From Flavobacteriaceae bacterium (lineage in GTDB: Bacteria; Bacteroidota; Bacteroidia; Flavobacteriales; Flavobacteriaceae), in the NCBI GenBank assembly GCA_002400885.1, contig NVRM01000011.1, positions 1 to 43,369 on the forward strand: 43,369 nucleotides of DNA, written 5' to 3'. Position numbers and translations under genes: made by a program. Numbering within the stretch: the stretch's first letter is position 1; every line of letters starts with the position of its first letter. The notes under the pieces were generated by a model, which was not told the DNA's origin, did no database searches, and saw nothing but the letters and a program-made list of their open reading frames with translations. This document shows, piece after piece, positions 26,207 to 34,706 of this stretch.

Positions 26207-26881
26207 ATGAAAAATCTAATTGTTCTATTCTTCTTGACGAGCACTGTATTGTTCGCACAAGACTCAAGTATAAAAATGCTCGGTGATTTTAATACCATCA
26301 AAGTGTTTAATGGATTGACTGTGAATTTAATTTCAGCAGATAATGCTGGTATTCAATTAGTAGGAGATAAATCGGACGATGTTGTGTATAAAAACAATAA
26401 TGGTATGCTAAAAGTGTCCATGAAATTTCCGGAGACCTTTAATGCTAAAGATGTAACTGTAACGGTGTATTATACCGATGATTTACATACGATTGATGCA
26501 AATGAAGGTAGTTTAGTACAGTCTTCGGATGTCTTAAAAAGACAAAATATAGAGTTGCGAGTACAGGAAGGTGCACATATAAATTTAGATATTAACACTA
26601 AATATTTAACCTTAAAAGCCATTTCTGGAGGGATTTTAACATTGGATGGTAAAACAACCAACCAAACGGTAGAAGTAACTACAGGAGGTGTTTACGAGGG
26701 CTATAATTTAACCTCCGTACATACCGATATTTTATGTACTACCGGAGGTCAAGCAGGGGTGAATGTTTCTGAAGATTTGGATGCCAATGTACGTTTTGGA
26801 GGAGCGGTTACCTATAAAGGAAAACCCAATTCCATTAAGAAAAATAAATTTATAGGAGGGAAAATTAAAGCTTATAAATAA
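26207..26881 (+). CDS. DUF2807 (head GIN domain) secreted protein
   Basis: A 224-residue exported protein with signal peptide (LIVLFFLTSTVLFAQ). The mature part opens with a FNTIKVFNGLTVNLI strand, the usual start of the DUF2807 'head GIN' domain. It continues as a right-handed beta-helix-like series of short strands with Gly/Asn turns (NEGSLVQSSD, ISGGILTLDG, TTGGVYEGYN). Such proteins are common in Bacteroidota envelopes; the role is unknown, probably adhesion or surface structure. The next gene starts one base after its stop, so they form an operon. Confidence 0.88.
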   Translation: MKNLIVLFFLTSTVLFAQDSSIKMLGDFNTIKVFNGLTVNLISADNAGIQLVGDKSDDVVYKNNNGMLKVSMKFPETFNAKDVTVTVYYTDDLHTIDANEGSLVQSSDVLKRQNIELRVQEGAHINLDINTKYLTLKAISGGILTLDGKTTNQTVEVTTGGVYEGYNLTSVHTDILCTTGGQAGVNVSEDLDANVRFGGAVTYKGKPNSIKKNKFIGGKIKAYK

Positions 26882-26882
26882 G

Positions 26883-27365
26883 ATGATATTGACTCCTTCT
26901 ATTGTTCATTTAGAACCAAAAATATTGATAGGAAGAGCTGTCAAAACAAATTTAATTCAAAATAAAACCGCGACCTTATGGCGCGGTTTTATGGGTTCTA
27001 GACATCAAATTACTAAAGTTATTAATGAGGATTTATTTTCCATACAGGTGTATCCCAAGAATTACTTTGACTCTTTTTCTCCAGCAACCTATTTTATAAA
27101 ATGGGCAGCAAAGGAGGTTTCAAGTATGGAAAACATACCTGATGAAATGCAGTCTATTTCCTTAAAAGGAGGGATGTATGCTGTCTTTGACTATAAAGGT
27201 TCTAGTGAGGATCATACTATTTATGAAGTCATTTTTACAGAATGGCTCCCCAATTCCGATTACATACTGGATGACAGACCTCATTTTGAAATCCTTGGTG
27301 AAAAATATAAAAACAGGGATGAAAATTCTGAAGAACAGCTTTGGATTCCTATAAAAATCAAATAA
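26883..27365 (+). CDS. GyrI-like small-molecule-binding domain protein
   Basis: 160 residues, cytosolic, a stand-alone GyrI/AraC effector-binding fold. It begins with VHLEPKILIGRAVKTNL, the usual first strand ('...kkliGkr...'), then LWRGFMGSRHQI. YFIKWAAKEVSSMENIPDEM and KGGMYAVFDYKG form the central ligand-pocket strands, and IFTEWLPNSDYILDDRPHFEI near the end is the hallmark Y.LDDRPHFE of the family. There is no DNA-binding domain, so it may sequester or bind a ligand rather than regulate transcription. It sits between the DUF2807 and PNGase-F-like genes with 1-8 base spacing, suggesting one transcript. Confidence 0.88.
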   Translation: MILTPSIVHLEPKILIGRAVKTNLIQNKTATLWRGFMGSRHQITKVINEDLFSIQVYPKNYFDSFSPATYFIKWAAKEVSSMENIPDEMQSISLKGGMYAVFDYKGSSEDHTIYEVIFTEWLPNSDYILDDRPHFEILGEKYKNRDENSEEQLWIPIKIK

Positions 27366-27373
27366 AAACACCC

Positions 27374-29047
27374 ATGCGAAATCTATTAAAATTACTCCCC
27401 TTATTATTTACAGTACTATTAACTGCTCAACAGGATCAAAAAGTATATAAAGTAAGCTATGATTCTTATGCAAACGGCGAAAAAAACGACCGCCAAGTAT
27501 CGTTTTATTTTCACAAAGGTATTGTGTATAATTCAAAAGATACGGATAAAATCAAACAGTATACCGATGTAATTAACCAACAAAATATAAGTACCATCAC
27601 TTTTAAAAAAGAATTATATAAAAGTGTGGTTGATTTTAAAGACTTACCTAAGCCCACATTTACGGATAAAACAGCTACGATATTGGATTATGAATGTAAG
27701 TATGCTTCTTTCTTTTATTTTTCCAATACCATAGAAGTTTGGTATACGGAAGAAGCAAGGGTTAAGGGATCTCCTTATAGCAGTTATTTACCCACTGCAG
27801 ACGCCTTGGTCTTACGTGTATTGATCAATGGAAATAGAGAGTTAAAAGTAAGTGCTATTCAAGAAGTCACTCCCGTTAAAGCGCTTGAGTTTTTGGTAGA
27901 TGATGCAATAGCGGTGGATAAACCAGCTTTTGAAGCACTTAAAATTGAGTCCAGATATCATAAAATAGTCATTTTTGACGATGAACAAATAAATTATGAC
28001 CCATCGATTCCTGTGGCTAAGGATGCAGTATTATCTCTAAATAAAACCTATCGTTTTGCCAATGGAACGGTCCTATTAAAAAAGGTTTCATTAACTCCGG
28101 ATTTAAAAGATAGTAAGGTATTTGTAAAATTATACAGCAGATCTAATGGCGATGCTTATGATAGAACAGGTTCTGTTTTTATCATCCCAGGAAGTCAAAT
28201 GGCGTCTATTTTAAATGGTTTTCAATATGGATTGGATCAATTACCTGTCTATACAGATTCAAAAGACAATACATATCAAGGTGTTTTGAATGACGGAAAT
28301 TACGCACCTGCTATTGAATTAATGCGATTTTTCACTGCTTTTGGAACCCATCATTTTAATGATAAAAGAGCCATAAAAAATTATGATTGGGCAGAAAATG
28401 TGATGTATAATCAGGAGGTGACTCCATTAATACCATCGGATGAAGACGAAATTTGGGTAGGTGTATTTATTGGGAATTATGATAAAGGAGGACATAAAGT
28501 GAGCTTGGAATTAGATTTTTACCCAAGCATGGCTTCAGTTAAAAAACCTGTAAATAAATACATAAATTCATTGTTTTCTACGGTGAATAGGATGGAGGCA
28601 AATGGTCAAAATTATGGTCGTTTATTTAAAAATGACACCTTAAAAGTGACTTTTGAAATTACTGAAAACATCAAAGATTTACAATTGATTTATACAACTA
28701 CAGGTCATGGAGGCTGGGTAGATGGAGATGAATATATGCCTAGAATGAATCGTGTACTTGTAGATGGAGAACAAGTGTTTGCAGTGGTGCCTTGGCGTTC
28801 GGACTGTGCCACCTATCGTTTGTCAAACCCTGCTTCGGGTAATTTTGGAAATGGCTTATCATCTAGTGATTATAGTAGATCTAACTGGTGCCCAGGTACT
28901 TTAACTACGCCTTATTATGTTCCATTACATTCGCTTAAAAAAGGAAAACACAGCATGGAAATTATTATAGAACAAGGAAATGATGGAGGAACAAGTTTTA
29001 GTCATTGGGGAGTAACAGGGGTGTTAACTGGAAGTATAGTGAAGTAA
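27374..29047 (+). CDS. Peptide-N-glycosidase F-related secreted protein with GLPGLI-like N-terminal domain
   Basis: 557 residues from the ATG at 27374 (MRNLLKLLPLLFTVLLTAQQ, a good signal peptide). The longer ORF start at 27341 lies inside the upstream gene and is rejected. Residues about 22-200 resemble GLPGLI-family proteins: TATILDYECKYASFFY, WYTEEARVKGSPYS, but with YLPTADAL where GLPGLI itself would stand. The rest (about 210-557) matches the two jelly-roll PNGase F domains: HGGWVDGDEY, PWRSDCATYR, YSRSNWCPG with its Cys, and a final SFSHWGVTG. PNGase F removes N-linked glycans between GlcNAc and Asn. Whether this protein is catalytic I cannot verify. It is last in the 26207-29047 operon. 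Confidence 0.87.
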   Translation: MRNLLKLLPLLFTVLLTAQQDQKVYKVSYDSYANGEKNDRQVSFYFHKGIVYNSKDTDKIKQYTDVINQQNISTITFKKELYKSVVDFKDLPKPTFTDKTATILDYECKYASFFYFSNTIEVWYTEEARVKGSPYSSYLPTADALVLRVLINGNRELKVSAIQEVTPVKALEFLVDDAIAVDKPAFEALKIESRYHKIVIFDDEQINYDPSIPVAKDAVLSLNKTYRFANGTVLLKKVSLTPDLKDSKVFVKLYSRSNGDAYDRTGSVFIIPGSQMASILNGFQYGLDQLPVYTDSKDNTYQGVLNDGNYAPAIELMRFFTAFGTHHFNDKRAIKNYDWAENVMYNQEVTPLIPSDEDEIWVGVFIGNYDKGGHKVSLELDFYPSMASVKKPVNKYINSLFSTVNRMEANGQNYGRLFKNDTLKVTFEITENIKDLQLIYTTTGHGGWVDGDEYMPRMNRVLVDGEQVFAVVPWRSDCATYRLSNPASGNFGNGLSSSDYSRSNWCPGTLTTPYYVPLHSLKKGKHSMEIIIEQGNDGGTSFSHWGVTGVLTGSIVK

Positions 29048-29158
29048 TAGAGCAATCTATGAAATAAAAGTTACTGGTAATCTTATGTTAAGGTGGATAC
29101 TATTATTAGTGAGATATTGAATTTATTACTATCTTTGTCACCTAAATAAGAAATAAAA

Positions 29159-29362
29159 ATGAATACACTTACTATATTTTTAGCATTACCAGGACCAGCA
29201 TCATTGGCATTAATCGCTGGTGCTTTAATTTTATTATTTGGAGGAAGAAAAATTCCTGAATTAATGAAAGGAATTGGAGGAGGTATTAAAGAGTTTAAAA
29301 AAGCGACTCAAGAAGAGGATGAAGATAAAAAAGAAGACATAAAAAAAGTAGACAAAGAATAA
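29159..29362 (+). CDS. tatA: Twin-arginine translocase subunit TatA
   Basis: 67 residues with the TatA/E layout: a single N-terminal membrane helix (ASLALIAGALILLFGG), the conserved hinge FGGRKIPEL, an amphipathic helix (MKGIGGGIKEFKKATQ) and a highly acidic/lysine tail. It forms the pore of the Tat pathway that exports folded proteins. tatC is not in the window; split tat genes are common in this phylum. A TAnnTTTG element (TATCTTTG, about 29136-29143) lies close upstream, and a strong terminator follows, so it is monocistronic. Confidence 0.94.
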   Translation: MNTLTIFLALPGPASLALIAGALILLFGGRKIPELMKGIGGGIKEFKKATQEEDEDKKEDIKKVDKE

Positions 29363-29383
29363 GCTTTGTTACTCTCATATAAA

Positions 29384-29416
29384 AAAAAGCCTATTTCAAT
29401 TAGAAATAGGCTTTTT
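29384..29416. terminator. Terminator of tatA
   Basis: A perfect 14-bp stem, AAAAAGCCTATTTC (29384-29397) with GAAATAGGCTTTTT (29403-29416), loop AATTA. It has A and T ends and so works in both directions; it also lies beyond the YbjQ-like remnant on the other strand. Confidence 0.9.
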
Positions 29417-29435
29417 ACTTGTAGGAATGTTTGTG

Positions 29436-29540
29436 TTATAATTTTACAGCGGTTCCTGTAGCAAGCATCATTAGCATACTTCCTCCGTTTGGACCTATGG
29501 TTTCGTAGTCTAAACTAGAGGTGGTAGATAATAATATTAT
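29436..29540 (-). pseudogene. Remnant of a YbjQ-like (heavy-metal-binding domain) gene
   Basis: Directly after the SPFH stop codon, and in the same frame on the minus strand, 34 sense codons read IILLSTTSSLDYETIGPNGG then SMLMMLATGTAVKL and a stop. The DYETIGPNGGSM...SGTAV-like ending is the C-terminal signature of the YbjQ/DUF74 (UPF0145) family; from memory E. coli YbjQ ends [21 protein letters not shown]. Only the last third of the family is left and there is no start codon, so it is a gene fragment, probably left by a deletion that removed the rest. It could be read only by read-through of the SPFH stop. Confidence 0.75.
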
Positions 29541-30446
29541 TTAGTCAATTTTTGTAGGAGGGACTCCAGGTTCGTTAATTTTATTGGCAGCCACCAAACT
29601 TGTCACCATGTCATTTAACATGCTACTTGCAGCATTAGGGTTGTTTGGTAACAAAATTAAGTTACTGTTGGTAGCTGAACCTATACTTTGTAAAGTATCG
29701 TAATGTTGGGTGATTACAATCAGTGCAGAAGCTTCTTGGCTATTAATTCCTGCCTTGTTTAATACATCCACACTTTCTTCTAAACCACGTGCAATTTCTC
29801 TACGTTGATCTGCAATTCCCATCCCTTGTAAACGCTTGCTTTCTGCTTCTGCTTTGGCACGTTCTACAATTAAAATACGTTGGGCATCTCCTTCAAACTG
29901 AGCCGCTACTTTTTCACGTTCTGCAGCATTAATTCTGTTCATTGCTTCCTTTACCTGTGGATCTGGATCGATGTCCGTAACTAAGGCTTTTACAATGTCG
30001 TACCCATAGTTTAACATGGCATCTTTTAGCTCGCGTTGGATGGCATGTGCAATATTATCTTTTTTCATAAATACGTCATCTAGTTTCATTTTTGGAACTT
30101 CGGCACGTACGGTATCAAATATAAAAGCGGTGATTTGCTCGCTTGGATTTTGTAATTTATAAAAGGCATCATATACCTTTTTACGTAAAATTTGGAACTG
30201 AACAGATATTTTTAGGTGCACAAACACATCATCAGCTGTTTTTGTTTCCACAATTACATCCAATTGTTGAATTTTTAAACTCACACGCCCTGCCACTCTA
30301 TCTACGAAAGGAATTTTAAAGTTTAAACCAGCTTGTGCAGTTTTAACAAATTTCCCAAAACGTTCTACAATAGCGGTGGTTTGTTGTTTGACAATAAAAA
30401 ATCCCATAAATAAAAGGAATACAACAGGAATCAATAGATAAATCAT
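29541..30446 (-). CDS. SPFH/stomatin-like membrane protein
   Basis: 301 residues. One N-terminal membrane helix (YLLIPVVFLLFMGFFIV) is followed by the SPFH/band 7 domain (TTAIVERFGKFVKTAQAGLNFKIPFVDRV). Then comes a long helical stretch containing NRINAAEREKVAAQFEGDAQ and VERAKAEAESKRLQG, typical of QmcA/stomatin proteins that oligomerise in membrane microdomains. There is no partner nfeD gene beside it. The C-terminal end (NKINEPGVPPTKID) is immediately followed by the stop and, in frame, by a YbjQ-like fragment. It is read against the surrounding genes. Confidence 0.93.
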   Translation of the reverse strand: MIYLLIPVVFLLFMGFFIVKQQTTAIVERFGKFVKTAQAGLNFKIPFVDRVAGRVSLKIQQLDVIVETKTADDVFVHLKISVQFQILRKKVYDAFYKLQNPSEQITAFIFDTVRAEVPKMKLDDVFMKKDNIAHAIQRELKDAMLNYGYDIVKALVTDIDPDPQVKEAMNRINAAEREKVAAQFEGDAQRILIVERAKAEAESKRLQGMGIADQRREIARGLEESVDVLNKAGINSQEASALIVITQHYDTLQSIGSATNSNLILLPNNPNAASSMLNDMVTSLVAANKINEPGVPPTKID

Positions 30447-30555
30447 AATTTTGTTTTTTGGTTAAAAAATAATAGAATAAAGATACGATTTTTTTAAACT
30501 GATAATCGATGCTTTATAATTATATGTATATTTAAGCCCACAAATTGTTACACAA

Positions 30556-30906
30556 ATGCGCAAATTTATTTTTACAGGTGTGCTCGCCTTAATATTGGGC
30601 TTGATTGGATACTTTTTAGTTATCTATTATGTACCGTATAGCGAAGGCTATAGAGCAGGGGAATTGGTGAAAATCACCCACAAAGGATTATTATTTAAAA
30701 CTTGGGAAGGGGAAATCAGTCAAGGTGTCTCCGAGGCACAACGATTTAAGTTTTCAGTTGAAAGCAGTCAAACCGAAGTATTAAACGATCTTAAAAAATT
30801 TCAAGGTCAAAATATTAAACTGACCTATATAGAACGTTTGGGAACGTTTTTTTGGTTGGGTGATACTAAGTACTTTATTACAAAAGTAGAAAAGACAACT
30901 CCTTAA
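30556..30906 (+). CDS. Small membrane-anchored protein of unknown function
   Basis: 116 residues. An N-terminal hydrophobic helix (IFTGVLALILGLIGYFLVIYYV) anchors a soluble, beta-rich remainder with GELVKITHKGLLFKTWEGEI and a KLTYIERLGTFFWLGDTKYFI ending. I recognise it as a Bacteroidota family sometimes mislabelled in databases as 6-phosphogluconate dehydrogenase; nothing in the sequence supports that enzyme. It is divergent from the SPFH gene across 109 bases. Function unknown. Confidence 0.78.
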   Translation: MRKFIFTGVLALILGLIGYFLVIYYVPYSEGYRAGELVKITHKGLLFKTWEGEISQGVSEAQRFKFSVESSQTEVLNDLKKFQGQNIKLTYIERLGTFFWLGDTKYFITKVEKTTP

Positions 30907-31235
30907 GTACTAAAAGGGGAACTAGTATTGTTGACTATTAGTTACTGGTTGTTGGGCGCATTGCTGTGGATAAAGTGAATGCTACACAGTTATTGATTAG
31001 TTGCTGATTATTTGTTACAGGGCTTGCCGCTGTGATAAGAGGAACGCTATACGATTGTTTAAATCATAAATAAAATGAAGATTGATTAGAGAGACATATC
31101 GTTTTTTATGATTGATACGATGATGAATGTATCCAGGGTTAAGTATCGTATGATAAAAAGTACGGAGGTGAAAAAATAAAAAATTAAGCGTGCGCAAGAA
31201 GTGCCATAGGCTTGATTTTATTTCATATAATTTTA
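30907..31235. repeat. Intergenic stretch with imperfect tandem repeat
   Basis: No credible gene; the minus-strand ORF at 31015-31197 lacks any domain. Two blocks of about 80 bases resemble each other: TTAGTTACTGGTTGTTGGGC...GCTGTGGATAA...GC (about 30938-30988) and TTAGTTGCTGATTATTTGTT...GCTGTGATAA...GC (about 30998-31049). The text GTTACTGGTTGTT recurs at about 37600, so a dispersed repeat family is likely. Confidence 0.55.
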
Positions 31236-31282
31236 TAAAGAAAGCTAAGAGGTGTTATTAATACACCTCTTAGCTTTCTTTA
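31236..31282. terminator. Perfect 20-bp terminator of the MATE gene
   Basis: Bases 31236-31255 are the exact reverse complement of 31263-31282, loop of 7. It lies 2 bases past the MATE stop (minus strand) and has A/T-rich flanks on both sides. Confidence 0.92.
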
Positions 31283-31284
31283 TT

Positions 31285-32625
31285 TTAAAATTTACGTAGT
31301 AAGTATTTGTATCTTAATTGAAAAAGAAAAGAACAAACACCTAAGCCTACAGGGAAGCCAAACCAAATTCCTACAGGACCAAAACCCCAAATAAAGGTAC
31401 AGGCATAACTGAAAGGAAGTGAGATTATAAAATAGGATATAAAGGTAATTGTAGCAGGGATTTTAGCATCAGCAAAACCTCTTAAAGTACCTGAAAGTAT
31501 TATTTGAATACCATCTAATACTTGCATAAGACCACATACGATTAACATTTGTCCAGCTAATTTTATCACGACAAGATCTGTGGTAAACAGGTGTGGAAGT
31601 ATATTTCTTCCACCGAGGTATAGGCTGACAGAAAAGAGACAATAGGCATACATTAAATGCATGGATGTTTTGGTAACTCTTATAATTCCTTCTTTATCAC
31701 CTGCCCCTTTAAAGTGGCTCACACGAATGGTTGTACCTGCTCCTAATCCTTGATAAATCATAAAACCTAAGGTAGATAGCGAAATCGCTATTTGATGCGC
31801 TGCCATACCTATTTCATTCACCCATCCCATCATGATAGCACACAATCCGAAAGCACAAGCTTCCATTACAATTTGACCTCCTAATTGAACCCCAAGGGTT
31901 ACAATTTGCATAAATTTATCTCTACAAAATTCACTTTTTTGTAGTAAATTTTTATATAAATTATATTTCTTATTCGTGTAAAACAAGAAAATAAAAGCGG
32001 CTGCCATAAATATCCTTGCGAGTAATGTTCCAATACCTGCACCTGTAAGTCCCATTTCAGGAAGTCCTAATTTACCATACATAAAAATGTAATTACCTAC
32101 AATATTTATAACATTGGCCCAAAGCATAATTTTCATTGCTGTTTTGGTATCTCCAATACCTTCTGCGAATTGTTTATACGCATAAAAGATCATCATAGGA
32201 AAAACGGAAGTGATTAGGATGGACAAATAGTCCTGAGAAGGCTGTAGTACGGATGCTGGTTGGCCCATATATGGAATAAGTACATACAAACCTATCAACA
32301 CCAATACTAAGGAAAACCCCATAAATACATTTGCTAATAGTCCGTTTTTAATCCAAGATCCGATAGCTATATTATCTTTTTCCCCCCAACTTTTACCAAT
32401 TAATGGTGTGAGAGCAAAGGAATATCCCATCCCGAAAATTAAAATAAGATTGAAAAGTGTATTGCTAAAAGAAGCCGCTGCAAAATCGGTTGTCCCGAGT
32501 TGGCCAATCATTATATTATCTATTAATCCAACTGTAATTTGCCCCGCTTGGGCAATAATTACAGGGATACTAAGTGAAAGTGTTTTTTTGTAATCACTTT
32601 TATTTTTATTCCAAAAATTAGTCAT
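31285..32625 (-). CDS. MATE-family multidrug/cation efflux protein
   Basis: 446 residues from the ATG at 32625 (MTNFWNKNKSDYKKTLSLSIP). The ORF is open 12 codons further upstream, but that text is not family-like. It is an inner-membrane antiporter (Na+ or H+ driven) with 12 helices in two MatE repeats: the first opens PVIIAQAGQITVGLIDNIMIGQLG, the second VQLGGQIVMEACAFGLCAIMMGW. The loop VNEIGMAAHQIA is characteristic. Substrates may be drugs, cationic dyes or metabolites and cannot be told. Single-gene unit with its own perfect terminator. Confidence 0.93.
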   Translation of the reverse strand: MTNFWNKNKSDYKKTLSLSIPVIIAQAGQITVGLIDNIMIGQLGTTDFAAASFSNTLFNLILIFGMGYSFALTPLIGKSWGEKDNIAIGSWIKNGLLANVFMGFSLVLVLIGLYVLIPYMGQPASVLQPSQDYLSILITSVFPMMIFYAYKQFAEGIGDTKTAMKIMLWANVINIVGNYIFMYGKLGLPEMGLTGAGIGTLLARIFMAAAFIFLFYTNKKYNLYKNLLQKSEFCRDKFMQIVTLGVQLGGQIVMEACAFGLCAIMMGWVNEIGMAAHQIAISLSTLGFMIYQGLGAGTTIRVSHFKGAGDKEGIIRVTKTSMHLMYAYCLFSVSLYLGGRNILPHLFTTDLVVIKLAGQMLIVCGLMQVLDGIQIILSGTLRGFADAKIPATITFISYFIISLPFSYACTFIWGFGPVGIWFGFPVGLGVCSFLFQLRYKYLLRKF

Positions 32626-32925
32626 TGTTTTCTGTTTACTATGGTGCATACGGATTCGCATACAATCATTTAATCGTACTTAAAAAAAAGGTTAAATTGA
32701 TACGCTAAGGGGATCAATAGGTATTTATGTAAGGTTAGAATTACCTCCATAGCATGGCTGTAAATTTCAGTCGAAATTTTGCATTATGGATAAAAAAGTA
32801 AGGATACTATTTTATGTTTTTTAATCGTGTTGTTAATCGTTTTATTTAAAAATTATTATTGCTGTTTTTAATGATGCTTAAAATAGTGGGTTATAGAACC
32901 TTGTTCTGTTCTCCTAAAAAGCATG

Positions 32926-32963
32926 AAAAAGGAGTAAAAATACAGCGTATTTCACTCCTTTTT
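32926..32963. terminator. Terminator, two-tier hairpin, downstream of gltX
   Basis: Outer stem AAAAAGGAGT (32926-32935) with ACTCCTTTTT (32954-32963) and inner stem AAATAC/GTATTT (32938-32952). It lies 125 bases past the gltX stop on the minus strand, the same distance class as the terminator beyond purD. Confidence 0.75.
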
Positions 32964-33056
32964 TTATAAGTTTTTATCACATTTTTAGTGACAAGAATTG
33001 TCCTGTTTCCTAAATCAATTAGTCCAATATATACAAAGAGCTTGCATAATATTGCT

Positions 33057-33086
33057 CACTAATATCTCCATTCTAATATCTCAATA
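33057..33086 (-). repeat. Low-complexity 3' repeat abutting the gltX stop
   Basis: Read on the minus strand, the gltX stop codon passes straight into TATTGAGATATTAGAATGG and GAGATATTAGTGAGCA. Downstream of purD (about 190-229) the same strand reads GTATTGAGG...TAGATATTAG and TATTGAGATGAGCA. Same unit, same position relative to the stop codon. Confidence 0.65.
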
Positions 33087-34604
33087 CTAACTCAATGTAT
33101 CAATCGCAAATTGCAATCTAGCGAGAGTAGCTTCCTTTCCAATCATCGCTGCAATGTCAAATAAATGAGGTCCTTTTAAAGCACCTACAAGGCTTAAACG
33201 GAATGGTTGCATCACCTTACCAAAACCTATTTCTTTACTTGTAATCCAGGCTTTTACTTCGGTTTCTATATTCTCAGAAGAGAAATCTTCTATTTTATTA
33301 ATTTCAGCAATCAATTCTTGCATTAATGCAGGTGTTGCTTCTTTCCATTGTTTTTTACTTGCCTTAGCATCAAATTCTGTTGGATTCGCGAAAAAGAAAT
33401 CACTTAAATTCCAAAAGTCTTTTACAAAAACTGCACGTTCCTTAATCAGTCCCACTACTTTTTCTGTATAAGCAGCATCGGAAGTAATTCCTTTTTCAGT
33501 AAGGATAGGAGCGTATAAAGTAGCTAAATCGGCATTTGATTTTAACTGCATGTATTGTTGGTTAAACCACTCTGCTTTATCCTTGTTAAACTTAGCGCCA
33601 CTTTTACTCACACGTTCTAGGCTAAAGTCAGCAATTAATTGCTCTAAGTTGAATAATTCTTGTTCGGTTCCAGGATTCCATCCTAAAAATGCCAACATGT
33701 TAATAAAGGCATCGTTAAAATAACCTTCTTCTTTGTATCCAGTACTAACATCTCCTGTAGCGTCGTTTTTATAGGCTAAAGGAAATACAGGGAACCCAAG
33801 TTTATCACCATCACGTTTGCTTAATTTTCCTTTACCTACGGGTTTTAAAATTAGTGGTAAATGTGCAAATTGGGGAGCTTCCCATCCAAATGCTTCGTAT
33901 AACAATATGTGTAATGCCATAGAAGGTAACCATTCCTCTCCACGGATGACATGGCTAATTTCCATTAAATGATCGTCTACAATATTTGCTAAATGATAGG
34001 TAGGCATCCCATCACTTTTAAATAATATTTTATCGTCTAATACATTGGTATCAATTTTCACCTCTCCACGAATCATGTCTGTCATCACCAAAGTTCTATC
34101 GGTAGGTGATTTAAAACGAACTACAAATTTATCGCCATTTTCCAAGCGTTTTGCTACTTCATCCCCAGATAAACTTAAGGAATTGTCTAATTTTAAACGG
34201 TTGTGATGATTGTAAATAAAGGTTTTTCCTTTTTCTTCATGATCTTTTCTGTGGGCATCTAAGGCTTCAGCAGTATCGAAAGCATAATAAGCATTACCGG
34301 ATTGGATCAACTCATCAATGTGTTTTTTGTAAATATCTTTACGTTCAGATTGACGGTAAGGACCAAATTTTTCATTGCGGTTCATCCCTTCGTCAAAAGG
34401 AATTCCACACCAGTCTAAAGCATCTACAATATACTGTTCTGCATTGGCAACATAACGTGTTTGATCCGTATCTTCAATACGTAAGATAAAAGTTCCGTTG
34501 TGCTTTTTTGCAAATAAATAATTGAATAATGCGGTACGTACTCCGCCTATATGTAAAGGTCCTGTAGGGCTAGGTGCGAAACGAACACGAACATTTGATG
34601 CCAT
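33087..34604 (-). CDS. gltX: Glutamyl-tRNA synthetase
   Basis: Class I aminoacyl-tRNA synthetase charging tRNA-Glu (and possibly tRNA-Gln in indirect pathways). 505 residues from the ATG at 34604, beginning MASNVRVRFAPSPTG. The 18-codon upstream extension crosses the predicted promoter and is rejected. The HIGH-like motif reads HIGG (18-21) and the KMSKS-like loop KLSKRDG lies near residue 260. RIEDTDQTRYV and the GEEWLPSMALHILLYEAFGW segment are intact, and the anticodon-binding C-terminal half is complete. The FN..FINMLAFLGWNPGTEQE stretch is family-typical. Confidence 0.97.
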   Translation of the reverse strand: MASNVRVRFAPSPTGPLHIGGVRTALFNYLFAKKHNGTFILRIEDTDQTRYVANAEQYIVDALDWCGIPFDEGMNRNEKFGPYRQSERKDIYKKHIDELIQSGNAYYAFDTAEALDAHRKDHEEKGKTFIYNHHNRLKLDNSLSLSGDEVAKRLENGDKFVVRFKSPTDRTLVMTDMIRGEVKIDTNVLDDKILFKSDGMPTYHLANIVDDHLMEISHVIRGEEWLPSMALHILLYEAFGWEAPQFAHLPLILKPVGKGKLSKRDGDKLGFPVFPLAYKNDATGDVSTGYKEEGYFNDAFINMLAFLGWNPGTEQELFNLEQLIADFSLERVSKSGAKFNKDKAEWFNQQYMQLKSNADLATLYAPILTEKGITSDAAYTEKVVGLIKERAVFVKDFWNLSDFFFANPTEFDAKASKKQWKEATPALMQELIAEINKIEDFSSENIETEVKAWITSKEIGFGKVMQPFRLSLVGALKGPHLFDIAAMIGKEATLARLQFAIDTLS

Positions 34605-34625
34605 AATTTTTAATTTAATTTTTTG

Positions 34626-34633
34626 CAAATATA
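34626..34633 (-). promoter_or_regulatory. gltX promoter -7 element
   Basis: TATATTTG on the minus strand fits TAnnTTTG, 22 bases before the ATG at 34604. A TTTTG 22 bases further upstream can serve as -33. It decides the gltX start: the longer ORF start at 34658 lies upstream of it. Confidence 0.65.
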
Positions 34634-34706
34634 AATGTTCAAACGCAGATAAATGCAAAAGCGTTCATTATTGTGCGTTCTTTAAAAAAGGAAAGAGAGT
34701 TTTAAC

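Larger units (their letters stand above)
32626..33086. other. Non-coding interval between MATE and gltX
   Basis: No gene. It contains the 7-bp inverted repeat AAATTTC-4-GAAATTT (32762-32779), the gltX terminator (32926-32963) and, next to the gltX stop, a degenerate CTAATATCTCAATACTA repeat of the same kind as downstream of purD. Confidence 0.6.

Noticed and set aside
31015-31197. 60-codon minus-strand ORF after the 30556 gene
   Set aside because: Lies over an imperfect repeat and shows no protein-like conservation or start signals.
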